Positions 9,310 to 17,149 of a stretch of DNA of 64,000 nt are shown in pieces; the first letter of the stretch is position 1; each line of letters begins with the position of its first letter. Source of the DNA: JAFDWI01 sp964544305 (GTDB lineage: Bacteria; Actinomycetota; Acidimicrobiia; Acidimicrobiales; Iamiaceae); the NCBI GenBank assembly GCA_964544305.1, contig CAZJAZ010000008.1, positions 1 to 64,000 on the forward strand. Reading direction: 5' to 3'. The notes under the pieces were generated by a model. That model saw only the letters and a program-made list of their open reading frames with translations, had not been told where the DNA came from and searched no databases. The translations under genes and the position numbers were made by a program.

Positions 9310-11834
9310 GAATGACCTTTCTCTTCTGCTTGTCCAACGCTGCGGCCTGGTGTCGCAGATGCTCGCCAGTCAGCCATCCGCACGACTGCCTCAAGAAACC
9401 CAACTCGAAACGGCCCGAGGTCGGCACGGTCTCGAAGCGGCAACATGCGCTGCGACCATGACGGCGCGCCCGTCACGCTCTGGCCGAGCTTCATGACCGA
9501 CAAATCAAGCTGAGAACGTGGAATCATCCCACCCGGAACGTGTACCTCGGGAAGCGACTCACCATCAACGATTCCAAGCGCAACCGACCGTCCCTCGAGA
9601 TCCCCCGACGGCACATACTCGCCGGGAAGAGGGCGAAAACCCAGTCGAACCCGACCATGATGTGCGGCGACAAGATAAACGATGAGATCTTGTTCGACTG
9701 CGTCTTCGATCGCGACCTGTCCGTTATCAAGGAGCGCAAGCGCAGATGCGAGTTCATGGCGAAAATATGGCCGGGCATGACGAGCATTCCCTGAGCCGCC
9801 AGACTTCGCCCACGGAGGGCCGTGTTGATCTGCCTTGGCAACCTCTGCTTCGGTTTTGGCTGACCGTGAAAGCGTGTCCTGGAAAACGGTGTGCGCCTTA
9901 CCAACGTCATGAAGTCGAGCAGCAGTGATCGCCGACTGTCGCATGCCATTGGTCAGCCCGGTTGGAGCAAGTGCGGTGTCGATGACTGTCGCTTCGAGTT
10001 CGACGTCCTCAAGGTGTTGCGCAAGACCCACCCATCCTGGCCGGTCGACACTCAACGGGTCGCCACCAACGCTGGTATCAAAGGCAATAGCGGCATCTTC
10101 AGTATCGCCGTTGTGAAACTCAAGTTCGGGCACGACCCGCGCTTTTGATTTTGGTGACCAACCAAGCTCGGGGTCATAGCCGCCATCGTCGGCTTCAATC
10201 ACCACAACCATTCCCGGTCGAATGTCTCTGGCGCTTTTACATCGCACCCAAGCGCCGTCGCGCTTTGTGGTTTCGGAAACTTCCAGGTGATCGAACCACC
10301 AAGCTCGGCGTTCGACAATGTGTTTTGCATCGGGAATTGGAACCGAACAACGTTGCGACGCGGCCGGGAGCGGCGTTGAATCTGGAATTTTCCCGTCAAC
10401 AGCATGAAGCCAAGCAACGGCAACGTCGCGATCATCTGCGTCTCGTACAAAACGAGAAACGTCGATATCTGAACCACTGAGGTCAGGCAACGTGTCAAAA
10501 AGTTCAATGACATCGCGCCGACGCAGCACCTGATAGACCGGCGGGTCATCCAAGTTGACCGGCGCCGCTTGAACCAATGATTCCGTTGAGTGGGCCTGCC
10601 CTTCGAGCGTCTCAAGCAACGCGCTCGACGCGATTAAAGCGGTTTCGTTATACGGGGCCGACTTTGGCGGCACCGCCCAAAGCAACAGCGCATCAGGCGC
10701 TTTCCCATCGCGATTGCAACGCCCGGCACGTTGGACAATCGACGACCACGGCGCCGACTCCGTAAACATGACCGTTGAGGTGATATCGACGCCCGCCTCA
10801 AGTACCTGGGTCGTCACCACAATCGTACCGGCGCCAGATAGCGACGCTTCAGAAAGGGCCCGATCGAGATGTTTCTGGCGATCAACCGGCCGAAATCGTG
10901 CATGCACAAGTACGACCTCGATGTCGTCAGACGCAATCTTCTTGATGGCTTGATAGAGCTCAACCGCTCGTGCAACCGTGTTCACCACCGCGATCGTGCG
11001 AGTGCTGTGACGATGTGCGCCAGTCACCGCTGCGGCCACGTCTTTGATGTAGGACTTCGCGTTTGAAATTGGGACTTGGTGAATTTTGCGAGCTGCGGAT
11101 AGCCGTGTCACAAGATGACCAGACCGGTCCGCGTCAGACAACACAACTTTGGTCGCAATCGTTGGGCAATCAACGGTGAGCAGTTGCGAATCGTCGACGG
11201 TGGCCGACATCCACGTTGATGAACACGCAATCGCGGTGCCAAGTGCCATGCGAAGCCCACTGAGCTGACGGGAAGTAGCGAGCCCCGGGCCCATCAGTTG
11301 AATTTCATCGAATACGAAATGACAGTCATTGTTGAGCAGCCCAAAATCAATTGGCCAAGCCCAACGCGATTCGCCGTAGCGGCGATTCAGCGCACCAGAG
11401 AGAACCATGTCTTGGGTTGCAACGAGAATTGCGTCACGTTCGGGATAAAGCCGCCAATCACTTGAAGACTGTCCTTCTCCCCCCATGAGGACCGAAAAGG
11501 ACAACGCATCGTCACCAAGCCCTAGTCGGTGAAGCACCCCCCGCAACTCGCTGGCAACTTGCTCAACCAACACTCGCTGAGGAAGTACGTAAACGAGACG
11601 CCGAGGCGTGCCAACTCGAACATCGTGATCGGGATGGTAGACACGCCGCCACAGCCAGGCCAATACAACCCCAAAAGTCTTTCCGCAACCGGTTGGGATC
11701 TCTAAGAGTTCGGGAAGTCCTTCGGAGGCCATCTTCCGTTGATACTCGTACGGAACAAATGGCGAGGCGGCGAACCGATCGTCACCGTCAGTCGCCTGTA
11801 GGCACAGTTCGTCATAGGTCGTGGGAACCGGCAT
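9306..11834 (-). CDS. cas3: Cas3 helicase-nuclease with C-terminal HD domain
   Basis: An 842-aa protein. Helicase motifs include Walker A TGCGKT (48-53), the DEIQ box (176-179) and motif VI QRAGRCNRDGK (368-378). A C-terminal HD nuclease carries RLHDVGKAH (His642-Asp643), an intermediate His in YFRHE and HHGRV (725-729). The HD domain after rather than before the helicase is typical of type I-G Cas3. It unwinds and degrades target DNA recruited by the Cascade. It is the first gene of the operon. The chosen ATG at 11834 has a strong GGGGAGGAGG ribosome site 6 nt upstream; another ATG at 11839 is out of frame. Confidence 0.96.
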   Translation of the reverse strand: MPVPTTYDELCLQATDGDDRFAASPFVPYEYQRKMASEGLPELLEIPTGCGKTFGVVLAWLWRRVYHPDHDVRVGTPRRLVYVLPQRVLVEQVASELRGVLHRLGLGDDALSFSVLMGGEGQSSSDWRLYPERDAILVATQDMVLSGALNRRYGESRWAWPIDFGLLNNDCHFVFDEIQLMGPGLATSRQLSGLRMALGTAIACSSTWMSATVDDSQLLTVDCPTIATKVVLSDADRSGHLVTRLSAARKIHQVPISNAKSYIKDVAAAVTGAHRHSTRTIAVVNTVARAVELYQAIKKIASDDIEVVLVHARFRPVDRQKHLDRALSEASLSGAGTIVVTTQVLEAGVDITSTVMFTESAPWSSIVQRAGRCNRDGKAPDALLLWAVPPKSAPYNETALIASSALLETLEGQAHSTESLVQAAPVNLDDPPVYQVLRRRDVIELFDTLPDLSGSDIDVSRFVRDADDRDVAVAWLHAVDGKIPDSTPLPAASQRCSVPIPDAKHIVERRAWWFDHLEVSETTKRDGAWVRCKSARDIRPGMVVVIEADDGGYDPELGWSPKSKARVVPELEFHNGDTEDAAIAFDTSVGGDPLSVDRPGWVGLAQHLEDVELEATVIDTALAPTGLTNGMRQSAITAARLHDVGKAHTVFQDTLSRSAKTEAEVAKADQHGPPWAKSGGSGNARHARPYFRHELASALALLDNGQVAIEDAVEQDLIVYLVAAHHGRVRLGFRPLPGEYVPSGDLEGRSVALGIVDGESLPEVHVPGGMIPRSQLDLSVMKLGQSVTGAPSWSQRMLPLRDRADLGPFRVGFLEAVVRMADWRASATPGRSVGQAEEKGHS

Positions 11835-11858
11835 TGCATTCCTCCTCCCCGGTGGCCC

Positions 11859-12044
11859 TCACCGGGATCTCGGGATTGATGATGCCACGAGGGTGTGACA
11901 TTTGAACTCGCTTGCGATGAGACGGCCGGGCCGGAGGCACAAGACCTCAGCTGGGATGCCGATAATCCAATTGCCAGAAGACACCCGCAATGGAGCGGCC
12001 CGACCCTCAGATACAAGTGTCGCGCCCGACCAGTAGAAAATCAA
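11859..12044 (-). CDS. Doubtful 61-aa ORF upstream of cas3
   Basis: An open frame with a TTG start in the cas3-Fic intergenic region, beginning (L)IFYWSGATLVSEGRAAPLR and ending 25 nt before cas3. It has no recognised domain and no good ribosome site, and it contains the 15-bp motif at 11888-11902. It starts just downstream of the candidate cas promoter, so it may only be transcribed leader sequence. I list it because the region has no other gene. Confidence 0.15.
   Translation of the reverse strand: MIFYWSGATLVSEGRAAPLRVSSGNWIIGIPAEVLCLRPGRLIASEFKCHTLVASSIPRSR
11888..11902 (-). promoter_or_regulatory. 15-bp motif shared with the radA upstream region
   Basis: On the minus strand this reads AATGTCACACCCTCG and lies about 54 nt before the cas3 start. 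Exactly the same 15 bases in the same relative orientation occur at 47616-47630 before radA. It could be an operator or RNA element; which protein binds it, if any, is unknown. Confidence 0.35.
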
Positions 12045-12057
12045 TACTTATTTGTTC

Positions 12058-12086
12058 TGTATCCTGGCCATTGGCAGGTTCCGCAA
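12058..12086 (-). promoter_or_regulatory. Candidate promoter of the cas operon
   Basis: On the minus strand TTGCGG (12086-12081) and GATACA (12063-12058) are spaced by 17 nt, an acceptable actinobacterial sigma-70-type promoter. Transcription would start about 215 nt upstream of cas3. This is the best-looking pair I found in the cas3-Fic gap, but it is a pattern match only. Confidence 0.35.
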
Positions 12087-12127
12087 ACAATTCATGTCAT
12101 ACCACTTTATCAGCTAGATTTGAGCGG

Positions 12128-12133
12128 TATACT
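12128..12133 (+). promoter_or_regulatory. -10 box of a leaderless Fic gene
   Basis: TATACT lies exactly 6 nt before the GTG at 12140, so RNA would start at or next to the start codon. No ribosome site is seen before that GTG, which fits a leaderless mRNA. No clear -35 box is visible. Confidence 0.45.
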
Positions 12134-12139
12134 GCAACG

Positions 12140-13192
12140 GTGAGGAGCTTCTCCAATCTTGACGAGCGACTTGCAACCGTGCCCGGGGACGTCGTGCGAA
12201 ACCTCGCGCGCATCGAACGATCTACAGGGCGCGAAGACCGCTACCGCAATCAAATGCCAGTGCTCCTTGCATCGCTCTCCCATCGAGCGCGCATCGAATC
12301 CATCCGCGCATCCAACGCCATCGAAGACATCGTTGTTGAACAACGCCGACTTGAACGGATCGCAAGAGGCGCACACCCAAAATCCAGGTCCGAAGAAGAA
12401 GTAGCAGGCTACCGCGACGCATTGGACCAACTGCTGGCCACCACCGGTCACACCAACAACTTCGAGGTCCTGGATCTCTTACATCTCCACCGTCTCTTAT
12501 TCGGGCACACCGGCTCACCTGGCGGAAGTCTCAAACACGAAGACAACCGCGTGGTTGACACCCTTCCCAATGGGATGCGGTTCGACCGATTCAAGACAGT
12601 GCCAGCGCGCGATACCCCATTCTACGTGCGAGAACTCCACGATCGCCTCCATAACGCATTCGTCGAAGATCAGCATCACCCCATATTTCTGATCGGCTTG
12701 TACGTGCTTGACCTCTTAGTTATCCACCCGTTTGATAACGGCAATGGTCGAACGTCGAGACTTGCAACCACTCGCCTACTGCACGATTCAGGCTACGAGA
12801 TCGTTCGATACGTCTCAGTTGAAGGGCTTGTTGACCGCACGAGCGACTCCTATTACGCCTCGTTGAAAGCGTCAACGACCGGTTGGCACGACGGCGAACA
12901 TGACGTCTGGCCTTGGTTGACCTACCTCATCGAGCGAATCGCGCAAGGCTACGAAGTGTTTGACCAACTCGCCACTGAAGCACAACCCTCGGGCAATAAG
13001 ACCACTCGTGTTGAGAATCACGTAATGAACCTTGGAAGTCAGATTTTCACCCGCGAAGATGTGCGAGCCGCATTGCCTGACATCAGTGAAGCGACAATCA
13101 CTCGGGTGCTCACAAAACTTCGAGCCGACGGAGATATTCGACTAATTGACCGTGGCTCAAATGCCCGTTGGGAACGCGTTGAAGGTAGATAG
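12140..13192 (+). CDS. Fic-family protein with C-terminal winged helix
   Basis: From GTG 12140 the protein has 350 aa. The Fic core HPFDNGNGRTSR is a complete HPFxxGNGR motif with the catalytic His, so AMP transfer or a related nucleotidyl transfer to a protein hydroxyl is expected. An N-terminal SNAIEDI resembles the inhibitory [S/T]xxxE[G/N] helix of self-inhibited Fic proteins, although Asp replaces the final Gly or Asn. The C-terminal 60 residues (GSQIFTREDVRAALPDISEATITRVLTKL) form a winged helix, suggesting DNA binding. The frame is open back to 11990, but the extra residues look non-coding and the -10 box at 12128 supports the GTG. It is divergent from the cas operon. A link to CRISPR immunity is inference; it could equally be an independent stress regulator. 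Confidence 0.9.
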   Translation: MRSFSNLDERLATVPGDVVRNLARIERSTGREDRYRNQMPVLLASLSHRARIESIRASNAIEDIVVEQRRLERIARGAHPKSRSEEEVAGYRDALDQLLATTGHTNNFEVLDLLHLHRLLFGHTGSPGGSLKHEDNRVVDTLPNGMRFDRFKTVPARDTPFYVRELHDRLHNAFVEDQHHPIFLIGLYVLDLLVIHPFDNGNGRTSRLATTRLLHDSGYEIVRYVSVEGLVDRTSDSYYASLKASTTGWHDGEHDVWPWLTYLIERIAQGYEVFDQLATEAQPSGNKTTRVENHVMNLGSQIFTREDVRAALPDISEATITRVLTKLRADGDIRLIDRGSNARWERVEGR

Positions 13193-13342
13193 ACGGACAC
13201 CCACGCCGCCGAGATGATCGCCACGATGAGATTTTTCGGGCGCATTTCTTGACCGCTTGTTTCAACCAACCAACGTGAGTTCGCCTTCACGCTGCTATTA
13301 CCCCGGAGTTCGACATATGGCGAGGAACAAGAGGGCGTGGAA

Positions 13343-14623
13343 CTAGAACGGGCAGGTTGCCGGTCCACGACGCGTACCCGGTGTAAACGTCACCGGCAAA
13401 TGCACCACCCCATTGAGTTCAGGATTCGGCGGATAAAACCGCGTCCCCTCCTCATCCACCACAAAATCAGGGATCCGGGTCAACACCTCAGTAACCAAAA
13501 TTCCAAACAACGTGCGCGCAATATGCATCCCAATGCAGCGATGCGGACCAACCCCAAACGCCAAATGCGGATTTACCTCACGGTCAATCACCAACTCATC
13601 CGGGCGCTCAAACTTCGCTGCATCACGATTCGCTGACAACCACGAAATCAACACGTGATCCCCCGCGTCAATATGGCGACCACCCACCTCAGCCGGACAC
13701 GTCGCCGTACGCGTCAACGACTCATTCACCGAGAAATACCGTAAGAATTCTTCGGTCGCCATCGGCAACAATCCCGGGTTCGCAACCAACCGATCCCGCA
13801 CATCGTGGTGCGTTCCCAAATAGTGCAACGCCAACGACGTCAGCGACGTCGTCGTATCCAACCCGCCACCAATCAAATTCCACAACACCGCACGCAACGC
13901 CTCATCATCGAGCCGCCGCCCATCAACGCGCACCGCCATCAACTCACTCAACAAATCGTCCCGGGGATGCGCATGATGATCCGCAATCGCCTCATCCATC
14001 TCGGCATACATGGCAGGCAAATGACCAAAAGCCGCACGAGCCTCATCATCCCCCGGCCGATGCGCCACCGCCCCATGAAACAACTCGGCATAGCGACGCC
14101 AACTGCCAAGCGGCAACCCCACCAAATCCATCGTCATAATCGCGGGCACCGGCGAAGCAAAGTCATCGACCAAATCCATCGACCCCGACTCGATCACCTC
14201 ATCGAGAAACCACGTCGCCGCCTGTTCCATCAACGGCCGAGCGGCCGCAACCGCTTTTGGCACCATGAACGGATTCATCGCCCGACGCAACGCCAAATGC
14301 ACCGGACCCTCCACCTCGGCTATCCCCGCTTTGGGAATCTGCGGCGACCGAGGAATCCCGGTGATCCCCAAATACGAAATGCCATCAACCGGTTCCGGCT
14401 CAAAACGGCTCGAAAACGTCGCCCCATCACGCGCCACCTGCGCAACCACATCAAACCCACCCACCATCCAAAATCCACCGTGCTGCTCATTGAACGCCAC
14501 CGGGCACGATGCACGCAACGCCGCCCACTCATCATGACGCCGCTCATGAAACCCCGGATCATGATGGTCAACAGCTACAACATCGCAATCGTTACGTGAA
14601 CGAATCGTTGGATCATTCGTCAT
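13343..14623 (-). CDS. Cytochrome P450
   Basis: A 426-aa soluble bacterial P450. It has the I-helix oxygen-activation motif GGGLDTTTS, the K-helix ExxR in EEFLRYF, and the heme loop FGVGPHRCIG with the thiolate Cys at about residue 363. No membrane anchor is present. Bacterial enzymes of this type hydroxylate small hydrophobic or terpenoid substrates using electrons from a ferredoxin; no ferredoxin or reductase gene is nearby. The ATG at 14623 shares a base with the stop of the upstream M24 gene (TGATG), making it the third gene of an operon with two M24 proteins. The substrate cannot be read from sequence. Confidence 0.95.
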   Translation of the reverse strand: MTNDPTIRSRNDCDVVAVDHHDPGFHERRHDEWAALRASCPVAFNEQHGGFWMVGGFDVVAQVARDGATFSSRFEPEPVDGISYLGITGIPRSPQIPKAGIAEVEGPVHLALRRAMNPFMVPKAVAAARPLMEQAATWFLDEVIESGSMDLVDDFASPVPAIMTMDLVGLPLGSWRRYAELFHGAVAHRPGDDEARAAFGHLPAMYAEMDEAIADHHAHPRDDLLSELMAVRVDGRRLDDEALRAVLWNLIGGGLDTTTSLTSLALHYLGTHHDVRDRLVANPGLLPMATEEFLRYFSVNESLTRTATCPAEVGGRHIDAGDHVLISWLSANRDAAKFERPDELVIDREVNPHLAFGVGPHRCIGMHIARTLFGILVTEVLTRIPDFVVDEEGTRFYPPNPELNGVVHLPVTFTPGTRRGPATCPF

Positions 14624-15822
14624 CAACACACCTCACTTATTGTCCCCGCTCCCCCAGCAGGCTGATCGCTGGCAATCACACCTGTGTCAAGTGCCCTCAC
14701 GCCCATGCGACGCGGCGGATCATCCACCACAACAAGACGACGCTCAAACCAGCCCCCAACGCGTTCGTCACAAACAAACGCGCTTACCGACACCACCATC
14801 GCGGCTTGCAACTCGGCAGCGTCACCAATGCCAGGCGCTACCACCGGCGGTTCGATACCCATCCCCATGCCCGTCACAATTGGCTCAACGGCAAGCGACT
14901 CGCCTGTTGAGCAAGCTGCTCGCTTCACCTCAGCACCTGTTGCCCCCGGACGACACGCGGCAATCGTCGCATCCAACATCGCCAACGCCCGCACCCGCAA
15001 CACGTCACCGGCCACCTCATTGTCACCCAACGCCCCTTGCTCACCCAGCACAAACGTCGTACCAAACCCACCCTCGTAGCCTGCTGCGTTCGCACCCACA
15101 TCAACCACGACCCGGTCACCCACCTCCAAGCGACGGGTCGACGCAACCCGGCGCACAAAGGGCACCGCATTCGCACACACCACACCTTCTGTTGGTGGCG
15201 TTGGCACACCAATTTCACCCAGTCGACCCAAATACGCAGCAAGCACCTCACGCTCACTCACACCAGGATGCAGCGCGCCACGCAGCGTTGCAAGCGCGTC
15301 AACAGCCAACGACGTTGCCCGCGTGATACAAGCAATCTCATCGGCGTCTTTGCGCCGACGAGCCCGCTCGAAACACGGTGCGCCATCAACCAGCGCCGCA
15401 TTGGGTGCGACCGACGCAACAAAGCGTTCAAAGCCCGGCACCATCGACGTCGTCGCAACCCGTCGCGCAGTTGCCAAGCCAGCCAGCCCCGCTATCGCCG
15501 CTCGAATATTCGCCGGATTCCACGACATCGCGAACAGGTCACCTGTCTCAAACTCATCGGGCACGCCATCGTCTGACGTCGCCAACAGATGCACGCCACC
15601 CGTTGCCCCAACAAGAATTGCGGCCGGACCAAAAGGCCGAGAGCCCGCCAACCAAAGCTGGCGTTGCCCTGTCGCATACGTGACTTCTGCAGGGCGCCCC
15701 AGCATCAGCACATCAATGTCGTCACTGCGCATCGCACCAAAGAGCCGCTCACGACGCCGCGCCCGAAGCGCCTCGAACTCGGGCGAATCAACCAGCAACC
15801 CCGGCAGGTTCGCCACGTTCAC
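14623..15822 (-). CDS. M24-fold protein lacking metal ligands (creatinase-like)
   Basis: A 399-aa protein with the creatinase N-terminal domain and a pita-bread M24 domain. Compared with the neighbouring M24 gene, the second metal Asp is replaced (YEGGFGTTF), the His position reads VTGMGMGIE, and the Glu positions read VVSVSAF and GWFERR. Only the first Asp (VVVDVGAN) remains. It therefore should not be a metallopeptidase. Creatinase shows that M24 folds can hydrolyse amidino or amide bonds without metal, so it may be such a hydrolase or a non-catalytic partner of the upstream paralogue. Its GTG start overlaps that gene's stop (GTGA). Confidence 0.85.
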   Translation of the reverse strand: MNVANLPGLLVDSPEFEALRARRRERLFGAMRSDDIDVLMLGRPAEVTYATGQRQLWLAGSRPFGPAAILVGATGGVHLLATSDDGVPDEFETGDLFAMSWNPANIRAAIAGLAGLATARRVATTSMVPGFERFVASVAPNAALVDGAPCFERARRRKDADEIACITRATSLAVDALATLRGALHPGVSEREVLAAYLGRLGEIGVPTPPTEGVVCANAVPFVRRVASTRRLEVGDRVVVDVGANAAGYEGGFGTTFVLGEQGALGDNEVAGDVLRVRALAMLDATIAACRPGATGAEVKRAACSTGESLAVEPIVTGMGMGIEPPVVAPGIGDAAELQAAMVVSVSAFVCDERVGGWFERRLVVVDDPPRRMGVRALDTGVIASDQPAGGAGTISEVC

Positions 15823-17072
15823 GACAACTCCTCAAACGGTGCAAACGAAAAGTCACACAACGACACGCCGCCCTCATCGGTCACCACAACGACATCCTCG
15901 GCCCGATACCCGCCCACGCCGTCCTCCCAAATGACCGGTTCGAAGACGAGGATCTGACCGGCACGCAACACCTGGCTCTCATCAAACGCGTCACCCAAAT
16001 CGGTGCCAATCATCGGCAACTCCGCAGACGTCGTACCAATGCCGTGCGCCAAATAGAAGTGTGACAGCCACGGTTTCACCCCGCCATTGCAATCGATTGC
16101 TAACTGCGCCAGGTCACGGGCCGTCACGCCCGGGCGGGCCGCTTGGGTACAAGCCGTAACGATCTGTTGCCACCGATCACACAACGCTTGGTGCGCGGCG
16201 CTGGGCTTTGGATGGTCACCCACGATCCAGGTGCGACCGAAATCTGATGCGTACCCGCCCACATGCAGCCCGGTGTCGTTCCAGATCACATCGCCTTGCT
16301 GCAACACCACATCGGCACGGCTTGCAACCGGAAAGCCAATATCGCCATGCAACGTGATTGGGTTTGTCGCCCGAGTCGAACCCATCACCTGCCAGATCGG
16401 ATCAACCCCGACGTTCTCGACGCCAAGCTCAAAGACACGGCGAAGGAATTGCGCACTCAAGTCAGTCTGTGTCACGCCCGGCGCCAGCAACCCAACCACA
16501 TCAGCCATGGCACGTTCGGTGAGATGTTGTGCAGCACGGATACACGCAACTTCATCGACCGTCTTTTCGAGTTTGGCCGCGCTCAACAATGGCGCCGCGC
16601 TCACGACAGACACGCCTACCGCTTGGAGCGCGCGAGCAAGCGGATGGGGCACCTCATCAACCGCAACACGAGCGTGCCTTGGCACCCGTTCCGCTATCCA
16701 CGCGGCAACTTGGGCCGCCCCGTCTTCCAAGTCGGGGTAGGCCGCGGCAGCGACCCGATCATTGCCAAGTTCGGCGGGAACGCCATCTGGATATGGCGTT
16801 GCCAGATACGGCTGGGTTTCGCCTCGCGCAACGAGCGCGCAACTGCGAGCCAGCATTGCCCGGGCCGCATCGGTCGCCGGCGCGTCCGCGCCGGTTGCGT
16901 AGGCAACATTGGCGCTGCCAAATACCACGAGCCCGTCACATTCGTGCGCGTCAAGCGCGTCAACGAGTTTGGCGAAACGCGCCGCACGCATTCGGGCACG
17001 ATTGGCAATCGCAGGGATCGCGCAGGCATCGATCGTCGCCGTCACCGGCCAACGACTATCATTCGTAGACAT
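15819..17072 (-). CDS. M24 family metallopeptidase (Xaa-Pro dipeptidase-like)
   Basis: A 417-aa protein with an N-terminal creatinase-type domain and a C-terminal M24 domain. All five metal ligands are visible: Asp in WNDTGLHVGG, Asp in YASDFGRTW, His in AHGIGTTSAELP, Glu in VFEPVIW and Glu in YRAEDVVVV. It should be a cytoplasmic dinuclear metal hydrolase acting on Xaa-Pro dipeptides or a related amide. It is the first gene of the M24-M24-P450 operon, and a palindromic operator (17089-17104) lies 17 nt before its ATG, overlapping a likely -10 box TAACCT (minus strand, 17108-17103). Confidence 0.92.
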   Translation of the reverse strand: MSTNDSRWPVTATIDACAIPAIANRARMRAARFAKLVDALDAHECDGLVVFGSANVAYATGADAPATDAARAMLARSCALVARGETQPYLATPYPDGVPAELGNDRVAAAAYPDLEDGAAQVAAWIAERVPRHARVAVDEVPHPLARALQAVGVSVVSAAPLLSAAKLEKTVDEVACIRAAQHLTERAMADVVGLLAPGVTQTDLSAQFLRRVFELGVENVGVDPIWQVMGSTRATNPITLHGDIGFPVASRADVVLQQGDVIWNDTGLHVGGYASDFGRTWIVGDHPKPSAAHQALCDRWQQIVTACTQAARPGVTARDLAQLAIDCNGGVKPWLSHFYLAHGIGTTSAELPMIGTDLGDAFDESQVLRAGQILVFEPVIWEDGVGGYRAEDVVVVTDEGGVSLCDFSFAPFEELS

Positions 17073-17088
17073 CAGTGTTCACACCAAC

Positions 17089-17104
17089 CTGACACGAGTG
17101 TCAG
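17089..17104. promoter_or_regulatory. Palindromic operator, copy 1 of 3
   Basis: CTGACACGAGTGTCAG, embedded in a longer palindrome 17086-17107 with arms AACCTGACAC and GTGTCAGGTT. It sits between the divergent M24 operon and the serine hydrolase gene. The arrangement is typical of TetR- or GntR-type operators. Copies 2 and 3 are at 20127-20142 and 34102-34117. Confidence 0.7.
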
Positions 17105-17149
17105 GTTAGCCAACCTAGGCAAGCTGAATGCGTCGAAAAGGGGTCCACT

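Noticed and set aside
13805..14599. 264-codon Arg/His-rich frame on the plus strand
   Set aside because: It is antisense to the P450 gene and has the composition of a shadow frame.
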